Shown: in pieces, positions 52,973 to 64,000 of the stretch
How the letters are laid out: every line of letters starts with the position of its first letter
Numbering within the stretch: position 1 is the first letter of the stretch
DNA from: Rana temporaria
Taxonomy: Eukaryota; Chordata; Amphibia; Anura; Ranidae
Direction: 5' to 3'
Assembly: GCF_905171775.1 (NCBI RefSeq)
Contig: NC_053489.1
Coordinates: 243,914,231 to 243,978,230, forward strand
DNA length: 64,000 nt
Translations under genes and position numbers: made by a program
The notes under the pieces: model-generated
Database searches by the model: none
What the model was told of the DNA's origin: nothing
What the model saw: the letters and a program-made list of their open reading frames with translations, nothing else

Positions 52973-53276
52973 TATCAGGCATCCCCTGCAACAAAAATGA
53001 CATTTTTGGTAAAATACTCCCAGTAGGAAATCTTGTCTAAAGGGAAGCAGACCCTGCATTTCCTCATTAGAGCCCTGCAGGTGCAACAGCTGGTTGATGA
53101 TTATGAAACCACTCCCATTAAATTCTCTATTAACATGGACACAGATAAACACACATAGATTTCTTAAGAATAACAAAAGATAGGAATCTGCAACAAAATT
53201 TTTTTAAATCCTTGCAATGTCATAAATCACCCACGGGGGAAAGTTTTTTTCTCAACAAAAGTGGATTTTCTCTTTA

Positions 53277-53690
53277 AAGTGGTTGTAATGGCTGAAGGTT
53301 TTTTTACCTTCATACATTCTTTGCATAAGAGAAAAAACCTTCAGTATGCAGCTCCCCCCACTACTTACCCAAGCCCGACAGCGATTCAATGATGTGCACG
53401 AGAGCGGCTTCTCTCCTGGGTCTCCACCCCGTTATTTGCTGAGACACAGCAGCACGCACCATTGGCTCCCGTTGCTGTCAACCACAGCACAAAGACCAGA
53501 GCTCGGAAGCGCACACGCACCAGTGCTCCCACAGCAAGCCGCTTGCTAAGGGGGCACACAATGGGGGCCCAGAGCGCCAGCGGTGGACCCAAGAACTGGA
53601 GGATTGAGCTGCTCTGTGCAAAACCACTGCACAGAACAGGTAAGTCAAACATGTTTGTTATTTTAAAGAAAATTTAGCCTTTGGTAACCT
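53277..53690. repeat. 'aaagtggttgtaa' repeat copy
   Basis: Starts ttaaagtggttgtaatgg; contains aaggttttttaccttc, a 'caacagcaacggg'-type hairpin region and a 'caggtaagtcaaacatgtttg' phrase shared with 55693-56100. Inverted relative at 57958-58405. Boundaries approximate. The open frames here are repeat artefacts. Confidence 0.6.
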
Positions 53691-54269
53691 TTTAACCACT
53701 TGCCGCCCGCCCTATTACAAAATGACGGCGGCAAAGTGGTTTCAATATCCTGACCAGACGTCATGTGATGTCTTCAGGATATTAAGCCCCAGGGGCGCGC
53801 ATCACGGCGGTCATTGTTGCGGGGTGTCAGTCTGACCCCCGCAACACCGATCTAGGTAAAGAGTCTCTGACGGAGACTCTTTACTACGTGATCAGCTGTG
53901 TCCAATCACAATGTAAACAGGAAAATCCGGTAATCGGCTTTTCCTCGCTCGCGTCTGTCAGACGCGAGTAGAGGAGAGCCGATCGGCTGCTCCTCTGACG
54001 GGGGGGTTTGTGCTGATCGATTATCAGCGCAGCCCCCCCCCCCCAAGGATGCTCACACTGGATCACCAGGGATGCCACTAGACCACCAGGGATGCCCAAC
54101 ACAGGTATGACACCCTAGACCGCCAGGGATGACAATCAGAAATTAATAATGGATGCAAATCAGTGCCCACATTGGATACCAATCAGTGCCCACAATGGGC
54201 ATCACTGATTGGCAGGAATTATTGTTTGGCACTGATTGGCACCCATTAGTACAACACATTACAGTACAT

Positions 54270-54600
54270 TAGTACCACCTATCAGTGCCCATCTATGCCC
54301 ATCCGTGCCACCTATCAGTGCCCATCCATGCCACCTATCAGTTCCCATCCATGCCGCCTATCAGTGCCCATCCATGCCGCCTATCAGTGCCCATCCATGC
54401 TGCCTATCCATGCCCATCCGTGTCGCCTATCCGTGCCCATCCATGCCACCTATCAGTTCCCATCCATGCCGCCTATCAGTGCCCATCCGTGCCGCCTATC
54501 AGTGCCCATCCGTGCCGCCTTTCAGTGCCGCATATTAGTGCCCATCAATGCCACCTCATCAGTGCCACCTCATCAGTGCCCGTCAGTGCAGTACCATCAG
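54270..54600 (+). repeat. Minisatellite inside TTAA copy 7
   Basis: About fourteen 22-bp units built on 'cctatcagtgcccatccatg' plus 'cc/cg'. Occupies the same relative position as the array in copy 6. Confidence 0.92.
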
Positions 54601-54679
54601 TGCCCATCAATCAGTGAAGGAGAAAACGTACTTATTTACAATGTTTTGTAACTGAAACAAAAACAAAAAATGTTCTGTA

Positions 54680-55158
54680 AGAGTCGGTTCACACTAGGGC
54701 GACACGACTTCCAGCGCGACTTTCAGAGGCGACTCCGACACGACTTGAACATGAACCACAGGGCGATCTGGGGAGATTTACAACACAACTTGAAGTCGTC
54801 TCCAGGACAGGAGACTTTCCAGTGGCCAATCAAACAACAATCAGCTCTGGGAGAGGGAGGGGGAGGGAGGGGGGCAGGAGAGGTTTGCCTGAGAAATGTA
54901 TGTTATCTTCCTGGAAAGTCGCTTCAGTTAAGACAGTGATCCGACTTCTGAGGCGACTTCCATTGAAATCAATGGGTACAAATCGCCTACAAGTCGGATT
55001 GAAGTAGTACAGGAACCTTTTCTGAAGTCGGATCGCCTTGAGTAGTGTGTATTAACACCGCTCCCATTCACTTCCATTGTTTTTCTCTACAGCGCGACTT
55101 GGGACGACTTGAGGCGACATGAAGTCGGATCGCAAGTCGCCCCAGTGTGAACTGGCTC
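54680..55158. mobile_element. MITE with GAGTCGGTTCACACT end inside TTAA copy 7
   Basis: Left end agagtcggttcacactaggg, right end ccccagtgtgaactggctct, imperfect inverted complements; interior repeats of 'gcgacttcc / aagtcggatcg'. Splits an otherwise continuous 'aaaacaaaaaatgttctgta ... attcttttat' stretch of the host element. Confidence 0.75.
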
Positions 55159-55692
55159 TAATTCTTTTATTTTTTTAGCAGAAAATAAAAATCCAAGAGG
55201 TGATGAAATACCACCAAAAGAAAGCTCTATTTGTGGGAACAATATGATAAAAATTTAGTTTGGGTACAGTGTAGCATGACCGGGCAATTGTCATTCAAAG
55301 AGCAACAGCGCTGAAAGCTGAAAATTGGTCTGGGCAGAAAGGTATATAAGTGCCCTGTATGGAAGTGGTTAAACACAACCAAATACAATACATCACAAAC
55401 TCTAAGTTTGTGCAGCTAAAAATAAGCAAACATAATACCAACAAGCAATTACTAATACATGATGAAATTTTGTTTATGTGACAATATTGGACAAAAACAC
55501 ATTTCATCACACACAGGGAACGGAGTCAAGCCATGTGTAATGCCATGGAGGCACCCCAGGACTGGGAAATTATAACAAACATTGGTAATCAAGTTAACAT
55601 TTTCCTAACATCTTGATGCCATTATATATGGTTTGGCTCTGCTCTGTTGTGATGCATGCCATGGTGGTATATCAAGAAAGGAAAATCTCATA

Positions 55693-56110
55693 AAGGGGTT
55701 GTAAACTCTCAAGGTTTTTCACCCCAGAGCCCCCCTTTTACTTACCTAAACCCGGTCTTTCCAGCGACGGGGACGAGCACACCAGTTCCAGCCAGTGTCT
55801 CGGGTCCTGATTGGCTAGATTGATAACAGCGCAGCCATTGGCTCCCGTTGCTGTCAATCAAATTCAGTGACCTGGGGGCAGGGCCAAGTCCTGCTGTCTG
55901 TGTCAATGGACGCAGCAGCAGGACACGGGAGCGCACCCGCACGAGTGCCCCCATGGGAGATCGGCTCTTCAATGGGGCACTCGAGAAGAGGAGGAGCCCA
56001 GCTGAGCAACTCCAGAAGAGGAAGATCGGGGCTACTCTGTGCCAAACCAACTGTACGAAGGAGGTAAGTATGACATGTTTGTTTGTTTGTTTTTTTTAGG
56101 AACCTTTAAA
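55693..56110. repeat. 'aaaggggttgtaaa' repeat copy
   Basis: Begins aaaggggttgtaaactctc; shares 'ggctcccgttgctgtcaa' and 'aggtaagtatgacatgtttg' with 53277-53690. Not coding, although frames are open on both strands. Confidence 0.6.
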
Positions 56111-57029
56111 TATCCTTAAAGTATTGATAACCAATTTTCTGTGTTTGTGTTTTAGGGACTACAAATCATAGACATTCAATCTATACACATAAACTGGTTT
56201 GAATTAGGCCAATCATTGCTCAGTCTGTGCGGGCTATCATGCACCACATGGTATTGATAAATTATTTAGTAATTTAGTAATGTGACAAATATTATGCCAG
56301 GTCTTACTTTTAGGGCCTGTTCACACCTTTAATGTCAATGTATGTTAGGTGTGTTGGTGTGATGTGGTACCATTTAATATAAGTGGTACTCCAACACAAC
56401 TCCAGATGGTTAATTTTCAATTTTTGGGCAGCACACAACATTGCAACACATACATTGTAAGGTGTGTTGGAGTGCCATTTAAAATGACACTGCATTGCAC
56501 CAGAGCACCTAATGTGTGTTGCTGCACATTTCTGATTGGGTCCTTATTCTCAGGGCTTGTTCACATGTGTAGTGACCTGTGCTTTTCCACACTAGATCAA
56601 GGTTACTGCAAAGACACATAGAAAACAATGGTTTTCCATGTGCCCTGTTCACAGTGGCGTCACTGAGGTTGTTGTCACCTGGTGCGGTACAACATTGTGT
56701 CACACCCACCCCCCCGGCTAGCCTGCTACAGTGCTCTGTCCTGCCACTGCAGAGTGACAGCAAGACAGGCAGTAGGGCACTGAGCCCCCAGCCTGCCACA
56801 GTACTACTTTATAATGTCCCCCAATGCATTTGTCTCTCTCTTAGGTGCAGGACCTTAACCACTTCCCACACCTTTCTCCAGAGTAGGGGGGCAGGGGGTT
56901 GACCGTGCCACAGCAACTGGGTGTGGGAGGGTCCTAAAGGGGCCTTAATTACCAGGTGGGTGCTACATACAGAGTTCAGGGTTCAGAAGAGTGCTTGATA
57001 CAGGGTGAAGGGTTCTGGAGATTGCTATA
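56111..57029. other. Non-coding stretch with MITE-like fragments
   Basis: Contains 'gggcctgttcacacctttaa' (56313) and 'agggcttgttcacatgtgtag' (56552), like the 'ttcacac' MITE ends elsewhere, but without clear partners. Confidence 0.4.
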
Positions 57030-57910
57030 TACAAAGTTCAGAGTTCAGGTGGGTGCAGTGTTCAGGTGGGTGCAGAGTTCAGGTGCAGGGTGCAGAGTTC
57101 AGGTGGGTGCAGAGCTCAGGTGGGTGCATGGTGCGGAGTTCAGGTGGGTGCAGAGCTCAGATGGGTGCTAGGTGCCTGGCGCAGAGCTCAGCTAGGTGCA
57201 GAGCTCAGGTGGGTGCAGGGAGCAGAGCTAAGGTGGGTACTAGGTGCAGAGTTCAGGTGGGTGCAGAGATCAGGTGGATGCTAGGTACCTGGCGCAGAGC
57301 TCAGATGGGTGCAGGGTGACGAGTTCAGGTGGGTGCAGTGTACAGAGTTCAGGTGGGTGCAGTGTTCAGGTGGGTGCAGAGTTCAGGTGGGTGCAGAGTT
57401 CAGGTGGGTGCAGAGCTCAGGTGGGTGGTGGGTGCAGAGTTCAGGTGGGTGCAGTGTTCAGGTGGGTGCAGTGTTCAGGTGGGTGCAGAGCTCAGGTGGG
57501 TGCAGAGTGCAGAGTTCAGGTGGGTGCAGGGTTTAGGATAGTGCAGAGTTCAGGTGGGTGCAGAGTTCAGGTGGGTGCAGAGTTCAGGTGGGTGCAGAGT
57601 TCAGGTGGGTGCATAGTTCAGGTGGGTGCAGAGTTCAGGTGGGTGCAGATTTCAGAGTTCAGATGGGTGCAGAGCTCAGGTGGGTGCAGAGTTCAGGTGA
57701 GTGCAGAGTTAAGGTTGGTGCAGGGTGGAGGTGGGTGCTGAGCTCAGTTGGGTGCAGGGTTCAGAGTTAGGGTGGGTGCAGAGCTCAGGTGGGTGCAGGG
57801 TGCAGAGCTCAGGTGGATGCAGGGTTCAGAGTTCAGGTGAGTGCAGAGTTAAGGTGGGAGCAGAGTTCAGGTGGGTGCAGGGTGCAGAGCTCAGGTGGGT
57901 GCAGGGTTTA
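57030..57910 (+). repeat. 17-bp minisatellite, about 50 units, 0.9 kb
   Basis: Unit gagttcaggtgggtgca with common variants (gagctcag, gtgttcag). The unit is not a multiple of three, so all three forward frames stay open and cycle through SGGCR, VQVGA and EFRWVQ words. G-rich on the plus strand with regular GGTGGGTG. Units carrying 'gagctcag' and 'gtgttcag' come in blocks, pointing to segmental amplification. Confidence 0.96.
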
Positions 57911-57957
57911 TCCAATCTGCATGGGATGTGGCGTTTGAAATCTGAATATTGACGTTT

Positions 57958-58405
57958 ATCTTTTTTTTTTATCTGGTCTGTGTAGTGGATTTGCACAAAG
58001 CAGCCTACATTCTCTTCTTCTCAGGTCCCTCTTCAGTGCTCCTGTCCCCTCACTCCTGTTGAGTGCCCCCACAGCAAGCAGCTTGCTATGAGGGCACCCG
58101 AGCCGAGTCACAGCTCCCTGTGTCCATTCAGACATGGAGCTGTGGCCCGGCACCGCCCCCTTCTCTCCTGATTGGCTGGCTAACTTTGATTGACAGCAGC
58201 AGGCGCCAATGGCACTCGCTGCTGTCTCAGTCAATGAGGAGGGGAGTCCCAGCCAGCGGAGTGTCTCGAGCAACATCGCTGGATAGAGATGGGGCTCAGG
58301 TATTAAGGGGGGCTGAGAGAGGCTGTTGCCCACAGAAGGCTTTTTATCTTAATGCATAGAATACATTAAGATAAAAAACCTTCTGACTTTTTCAACCACT
58401 TTAAC
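57958..58405 (-). repeat. 'aaagtggttgaaa' repeat copy, inverted
   Basis: The right end 'gactttttcaaccactttaa' is the complement of the ttaaagtggttg start seen at 53277. It also contains an 'aaggctttttatcttaatgc' / 'gcatagaatacattaagataaaaaacctt' hairpin. Confidence 0.6.
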
Positions 58406-58752
58406 TCAAAAAAAGTACCTTCTATTGCTCTCAGTCTCCTCCAAATCAATTTTTTTACTGCTGTGGTCTGACTTCCTGTTAGAGGATGGCTATGTTTGTT
58501 CTCCATGGTCCCATGGTATGTAGGAACATAGCCACTCTCGCTTGCTCACTTGAGATGGACTAGGGACTATGAACTTTGGGAAATGTAGTGTGCATAGAGC
58601 ACCATAAATAACGTGCACTGCTTGTTTCAAACAAACTAAAGAGAGGGGGAAAAGGTGTGTGCGTATATGTAGAGCGTTACACCAAGGTAGAAAAAAACTG
58701 TTTAGAAACGATTCAAATGTTTGAAGAATCTTTGGAGAATAAAGTTATCATT

Positions 58753-58926
58753 TAGCCCCGGGTCACACTGGTGCGACTTGTCATGCGATTTGATAGTTTC
58801 AAGTCGCACCCTATTGTTCACAATGGAAGCGGTCAAATCGGTGCAACTCCGACTCTAATTTTGAAAGTAGTTCTTGCACTACTTTTTGCATGTTCAGTTG
58901 CAAACCTTTATGGACATCTGCGCATT
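58753..58926. mobile_element. MITE fragment 'gccccgggtcacactggtgcg', left part
   Basis: Resembles the left side of the 'ttcacac' MITEs; the presumed right part resumes at about 60851 (agtcgcacagatgtcttcc), after the nested elements between. Confidence 0.55.
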
Positions 58927-58964
58927 AAAGGGGTTGTAAAGGTAAAAAAAAAAAATCCCTAAAT

Positions 58965-60366
58965 CAGGGCTCGACAAATCCCAGTCGCCAGGGCGACTAG
59001 AAATAGTGTCCTGGCGACTTGGCTTGGAAGGTGGGCAAAAAAAAATTAAAAATTAAAAAATGTTTTTTTGTGAGCTGGCGCCATCTGGTGGTGAGCAGTT
59101 GGTATTACAAGTTATTACCACCAGATGTGAGCTGGCGCCATCTGGTGGTGGCCGTTGGTATTACAAGTTAAGCATTACAAGTTAAACAGCAATTCTAATG
59201 TAATTTTTCACTATTTTTTACTGCCATCTTTTTCCCTCTAATTAGAACCCCCAAAGATTATATATATTTTCTATCCTAACACCCTAGAGAATAAAATGGC
59301 GATCGTTGCAATACTTTCTGTCACGCCGTATTTGCGCAACAGTCTTACAAGCGCACTTTTTTGTGAAAAAATTACACTTTTTTTAATTTAAAAATAAGAC
59401 AACAGTAAAGTTATCCCCATTTTTTTTAATATTATGAAAGATAATGTTATGCCGAGTAAATTCATACCCAACATGTCACGCTTCAAAATTAAGTTATGCC
59501 CATTTTTTTTAATATTATGAAAGATAATGTTACGCTTCAAAATTGCGTCCGCTCGTGGAATGCCGACAAACTTTTACCCTTTAAAGCGGGAGTTCACCCA
59601 ATGATCTTTTTTTTTTCTATTTTCCCCTTAGCTTCATGCTTGTTTTGTCTAGGGGAATTGGCTAGTTGTTTTAAAATATGAGCCGTACTTACCCGTTTTT
59701 GAGATGCATCTTCTCCGTCGCTTCCGGGTATGGGTCTTCAGGAGCGGGCGTTCCTTCTTGATTGACAGTCTTCCGAGAGGCTCCCGACGGTCGCATCCAT
59801 CGCGTCACTAGTAGCCGAAAGAAGCTGAACGTCGGTGCGGCTCTATACTTCGCCTGCGCACCGACGTTCGGCTTCTTTTGGAAAATCGTGACGCGATGGA
59901 TGCGACCGTCGGAAGCCTCTCAGAAGACTGTCAATCAAAATAGGAACGCCCAGTCCCGCAGCCCATACCCGGAAGCGGCGGAGAAGATGCATCTCGTAAA
60001 CGGTAAGAACGGCTCATATTTTAAAACAACTAGCCGATTCCCCTAGAGAAAACGAGCATCCATCTAAGGGGAAAAATAGTTATGTACGGGTGAACCTCCG
60101 CTTTAAAATCTTTATAGGCGACGTTTAAAAAAATCTACAGGTTGCATGTTTTGAGTTACAGAGAAGGTCTAGGGCTAGAATTATTGCTCTCGCTCTACCA
60201 ATCGCGGCGATACCTCACATGTGTGGTTTGAACACCGTTTACATATGCGGGCACTTCTCACGTATGTGTTCGCTTCTGCGCGCAAGCTCGTTGGGACGGG
60301 GTGAGTTTTCTGGCTCCTAACTTTTTTAGCTGGCTCCTAGATTCCAAGCAAATTTGTCAAACCCTG
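58965..60366 (-). mobile_element. hAT nonautonomous element, 1.4 kb, with exact 8-bp duplication
   Basis: Left end cagggctcgacaaatccc, right end gcaaatttgtcaaaccctg; exact duplication CCCTAAAT at 58957-58964 and 60367-60374. The interior matches 170-690 and 44548-45095. No transposase motif. It contains the foldback element at 59579-60107, so the hAT insertion is older than that element. Confidence 0.92.
59579..60107. mobile_element. TTTAAAGCGG foldback element inside the hAT
   Basis: Arms of about 260 bp meet near 59841 and are near-perfect inverted complements: ctttaaagcgggagttcacc pairs with ggtgaacctccgctttaaa, and gcatccatcgcgtcac pairs with gtgacgcgatggatgc. TTTAAA occurs at both edges and could be a target duplication. 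No coding capacity. Confidence 0.85.
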
Positions 60367-60372
60367 CCCTAA

Positions 60373-60830
60373 ATAGCTTCCTTTACCTTAGTGCAGTTCT
60401 CCTTCACTTACCTCATCCTTCCATTTTGCTTTTAAATGTCCTTCTTATTTCTTCTGAGAAATCCTCACTTCCTGTTCTTCTGTCTGTAACTACACACAGT
60501 AATGGGAGGCTTTCTCCCTGGTGTGGAGAAAGCCTCTTGAGGGGGGAGGGGGCGAGCAAGAGTGTCAGGACACCCACTAACACACAGCTCCTTTCTCTAT
60601 CTGCAAAGTAGAGAGCGTCCTGACACTCCTGCTCGCCCCCTCCCCCCTCAAGAGGCTTTCTCCACACCAGGGAGAAAGCCTCCCATTACTGTGTGTAGTT
60701 ACAGACAGAAGAACAGGAAGTGAGGATTTCTCAGAAGAAATAAGGACATTTAAAAGCAAAATGAAAGGATGAGGTAAGTGAAGGAGGACTGCACTAAGGT
60801 AAAGGAAGCTATTTAGGGGGAAAAAAAATT
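60373..60830. repeat. Long palindrome, 220-bp arms
   Basis: Arms 60373-60590 and 60608-60830 are nearly identical inverted copies (tagcttcctttaccttag / ctaaggtaaaggaagcta), so both strands show the same open frame. Loop of about 15 bp near 60600. Confidence 0.9.
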
Positions 60831-60980
60831 GTACCTTTACAACCCCTTTTAGTCGCACAGATGTCTTCCAAGTTGCACCTGAAGTCTCACTAACACCTGG
60901 CATGAATTCGCACAATTTCAAAGCCACATTCAGTGCGACCGAAGTGTTATAGGAAAACTAAAAAAGAGCTTAAATACGTT

Positions 60981-61720
60981 GGCCCGGATTCTCAAAGGAG
61001 TTACGCCGGCGTATCTCCAGATACGCTGTCGTAACGCTGAGTGCGGGCCGTCGCAACTCGGCGCCTGATTTATAGAATCAGATACGCCTCACAGTTGTCT
61101 AGATACGAGCGGCGTAAGTCTCCTACGCCGTCGTATCTTAGGGTGCATATTTACGCTGGCCACTAGGTGGCGCTTCAGTATATTTCCGCGTCGAATATGC
61201 TAATTAGCTAGATACGCCGATTCACAAACGTACGTGCGCCTGGCGTATCAAGATACGTTGTTTACGTAAGACATACGCCGGCGTAAAGTTACCCCTCATA
61301 AAGCAGGGGTAAGTCATGTTAGGTATGGACGTCGGAAACGTACGAACAGCGTCGTATTTTACGTTGTTTGCGTAAGTCGTCCGTGAATGGGGCTGGACGT
61401 AAGTTACGTTCACGTCGACTAGGCATTGAGTGGGCGTAACTTAATTTGAAAATTTGACGTGATACTGAGCATGCGCGCGCATGCGCCGTTCTAAAAAAGC
61501 GTCATTTACGCCGGATCATGAATAGTTTACATAAAACACGCCCCCTGTTCCTCATTTGATTTAGGCGCGCTTACGCTGGCACATTTACGCTACGCCGACG
61601 TAACTTTGGACGCAAGTGCTTTGTGAATACAGCACTTGCCTCTCTAAGTTGCGGTGGCGTAGTGTAACTACGATACGCTACGCCTGCTTACATTTATGCC
61701 GCCCTACGAGAATCTGGGCC
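60981..61720 (+). mobile_element. GGCCCGGATTC MITE
   Basis: Ends ggcccggattctc and gagaatctgggcc; CG-rich arms (gttacgccggcgtatc). Flanks GTT and GTG differ by one base. Longest and least interrupted member of the family; the frames inside are artefacts. Confidence 0.85.
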
Positions 61721-61787
61721 GTGAGATGAACTGTTTACCTGCCATAGGAGTTTTTTGCTCAGCCAGTCATCGAGATGGGATCCAGAC

Positions 61788-62389
61788 TAGGGCTGCAACT
61801 AACGATTATTTTCATAATCGATTAGTTGCCCGATTATTGTTTTGATTAATCGATTCATCGGATAAATGCCTTAAATTGGGGCCAATTTGTTGTTGGGCAG
61901 ATTACAAAACACAAATTGCCGCAAAAACACATTACATACTTTTCTGCAGCTTCTCCATTGAAGTATATTGAACCAAAAAAAAAAATTGCACCGTTTTGCG
62001 GTAAAAAGTCCTTGCCCTTTCCAAATACGCGAATACGCTATGTGAACGTGTCCCATAGGAAAACATGTAAATGAACTGTAGTGTGTTTCTGCAAAAAGCA
62101 CCAAAAAACAGAGGTGTGACCCAGGCCTGAGATGTTTAGTAACATAATGGGGGTTAAAAAAACAAAAATAAGTACAAAAAGAGCAAATAATCGCTACTGT
62201 AAGGGGTTAATTTTTTTACTGTGGGACAGTGAAAGTAATATTTACAGTAGTGATTTACTTTTTTTGTACTATAAAGGTTTTTTTTTAACCCCATTATGTT
62301 ACTGGCCGATTAATCGATTATGAAAATTGTAATCGATTAATTTCATAATCGATTATTTGTAGATTAATCGATTAGTTGTTTCGGCCCTA
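61788..62389. mobile_element. hAT MITE with AT-rich subterminal repeats, copy 2
   Basis: Begins tagggctgcaactaacg and ends gtttcggcccta; exact 8-bp duplication ATCCAGAC at 61780-61787 and 62390-62397. Homologous throughout with 33927-34562, including the 'ttctgcagcttctccattg' interior. Confidence 0.95.
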
Positions 62390-62397
62390 ATCCAGAC

Positions 62398-63690
62398 ACA
62401 GTCAAATGCTTGAGCTCAACTTTAGAAACAGCACAGCCTGTGGACTGGAGAATGAACAAATATTAGCACGGAATTAGGTCGTCACTCTGCTCTCTCCTCC
62501 TATCTTCATGTTCTATATCAACTGATTACAGTTTACAGCACTGTTTTACTATGTTTTCAGCTTATTTGTAATATCACAAAACGATGCACCATCCATCTTT
62601 ATTTACACCAGAGCATTGTAATGTGATAAAATGTGTTGCAACAAAGTGCAGTGAAAAAAGTACAGTGTGTACTACTTTTTTTCAGTGCACACCACAACAC
62701 AGCAATATGAACAGAACAAATATAACATAGGGCAATTTGCCTTGTCAATGCTTTGGAACTACGCTGGTCTGTATGATGCACCTGGTGTAAATGGTAAATA
62801 GGCCCCAACTGGTGCTTTTTTGCCCTGCAATTTACCTTTAGCCCCGGTTCACAATGAAAGCGGGATTGGAATTGTGCAAGTTCAGCTGAACTCGCACAAT
62901 TTCAGTCCTGCATGTCAGTTCGACTTTGGGGGCGTTTCAGAGACATCTGTGCGGATTTCTGTACAGATGTCTATATAAATCGCACACCGAAATCGCCAAA
63001 AGTAGTACCTTTGGGAATCTGTGTGGTGCCACAAATGTGGCATCGCACTGATTCGGACAGTGCCATTGCCAGCAATAGCCGCCGATTTGGCATGCTTTGA
63101 CATGTCAAATAGCATGCATGTGAATCTAGGCTTATAAAGGACATTCCTACTAATTGAATTTATCAGTTTATTAAATAGGTGCATCTGCAAGGCATTCTTT
63201 ACAAATAAAAATAAAAGCATCCTAAAAATATTTTATATTTGGTGCATTGTATATGATAGATATTGATTCCCACAGATCTATAAATTCACAACAGTTATTT
63301 TCTGCATTCAGCAGAATCACCCATCTGGATCAGGCATTTTACCATCATCCATCCCACATTGTCATTTTGTGTAATTTGCTGGTATAGCAATGTACACAGT
63401 CACACTGGAAGAAATCAATATCCAGATAACAGTATCCGGCACTCATATCAGATACAAATCCAAGCCTCAGAAACACAGAATTCTAGGTGATTGGGTTCCA
63501 TCCCTAATATATACATATATGTGGTTCCAGTTTTTAGGTGTATTTGTGATGTGTGCACAATGCAGGCAGAGTGATTCAGTGACATTTTATGACTGAGGCC
63601 TGGTGGATTTGTGTGGCAAATGCTGGAATAGCACAGGGTGCATCTGTGTCTGATTGAGGTGCAGTGACAGAGCTGTGTGTGTTTGTTTGG
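62398..63690. other. Mostly non-repetitive DNA, no gene seen
   Basis: A 'gccccggttcacaatgaaag' MITE-like fragment lies at 62840-63140. Otherwise no terminal repeats, no coding motif. Confidence 0.4.
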
Positions 63691-63718
63691 GGCAGGGTGG
63701 GGGGGTGGAGGGTAGCTG

Positions 63719-63732
63719 GTTGCCATAGAAAC
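63719..63732 (+). promoter_or_regulatory. Candidate RFX-family X-box
   Basis: GTTGCCATAGAAAC is two RFX half-sites (GTTGCC and the inverted GTTTC-type) with the usual 2-base spacer. Just downstream at 63754-63800 lies an AT-rich cluster (gatgaatatttatcatc, taatgaatattaataag, tgattgaataatcag) with homeodomain-type TAAT cores. The pairing outside obvious repeats suggests a conserved enhancer or ciliary-gene regulatory element. This is motif evidence only. Confidence 0.45.
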
Positions 63733-64000
63733 AAGTCGTCTAAAACAGGACGATGAATATTTATCATCTCTAATGAATATTAATAAGATTGATTGAATAA
63801 TCAGGGCTTCTCCTCTCTTAACGCAGCTCTGCACATGGAATATTAACACCACAGCTTCCCTGTTTATTTCTTTATCAAAGTCAATAGAGTGACGCAGGGA
63901 ACATTCGCCATTTTCAGATGCACCAAGTAATGCTGTCCAAATTTAAAACAAACACCATTTGTAGTGCTTTTTAGAAAGCCTTTTAGCGCTTTTTCTAGTC

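Larger units (their letters stand above)
53696..55368 (+). mobile_element. TTAA-flanked element, copy 7, split by a MITE
   Basis: TTAA at 53692-53695 and 55369-55372; ends ccacttgccgcccgcc and ccctgtatggaagtgg, nearly identical to copy 6. Contains the minisatellite at 54270-54600 and a nested MITE at 54680-55158. The subterminal block 'gcatgaccgggcaattgtc' is at 55274. Confidence 0.82.
58927..60850. mobile_element. AAAGGGGTTGTAAAGG element carrying nested insertions
   Basis: Left end aaaggggttgtaaaggtaaa, right end gtacctttacaacccctttt, inverted complements. Its body is a near-perfect palindrome (60373-60830), and a hAT element (58965-60366) is inserted in its left arm. Confidence 0.8.

Noticed and set aside
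54236..54651. His/Pro/Ser/Ala repeat proteins (PISAHPC-type)
   Set aside because: Product of the 22-bp minisatellite inside a TTAA element.
57005..57952. Repetitive Gly/Gln/Val-rich proteins in three frames
   Set aside because: Product of the 17-bp minisatellite; frames are open only because the unit lacks stops.

Overview
The window looks like intergenic or intronic DNA from a large, repeat-rich amphibian genome, most probably a neobatrachian (ranid-like) frog. This is inferred from vertebrate-type DIRS retrotransposons, Tc1/mariner and hAT debris, dense short inverted-repeat (MITE-like) families, LINE 3' tails and long (TA)n tracts. I find no supportable host protein-coding exon, rRNA, tRNA or CRISPR array. 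Essentially all real coding capacity belongs to mobile elements.

The two dominant objects are apparently full-length DIRS-type (tyrosine-recombinase) retrotransposons. DIRS-A (about 3811-9892, minus strand) and DIRS-B (about 17516-23324, plus strand) each carry a gag-like ORF, a reverse transcriptase/RNase H ORF with a methyltransferase-like C-terminal region, and a tyrosine recombinase ORF. Each has inverted terminal repeats and an internal complementary region made of the reverse complements of its two outer ends joined together. In both, gag and recombinase share one frame and RT lies in the +1 frame. In DIRS-B that shared frame is unbroken for 1400 codons. DIRS-A sits inside a MITE whose two halves lie at 3444-3810 and 9893-10267.

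Layout: 1-690 old repeat debris; 690-3440 AT-rich sequence with one small MITE; 3444-10267 MITE split by DIRS-A; 10.3-17.5 kb the least repetitive stretch, with a 1.5 kb polypyrimidine block and AT-rich palindromes; 17.5-23.3 kb DIRS-B; 23.3-31 kb mixed sequence with a LINE tail, a TTAA-flanked element, a large palindromic element and a 139-bp hAT element; 31-33.4 kb palindrome and minisatellites; 33.4-39.05 kb a palindromic Tc1-like element containing several other insertions; 39-58.7 kb TTAA-flanked repeats, palindromes, hAT-like repeats and minisatellites; 58.7-62.4 kb a nest of hAT and foldback elements; 62.4-64 kb mostly unique sequence with a candidate RFX X-box.

The value of the window is its stratigraphy. 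Many insertions have exact target-site duplications readable by eye (8 bp for hAT, TTAA, TA, 3 bp for MITEs, 12-15 bp for retro-type insertions), so relative ages can be read directly. Family names follow from terminal motifs and protein motifs seen here. Species, activity and expression are inference.
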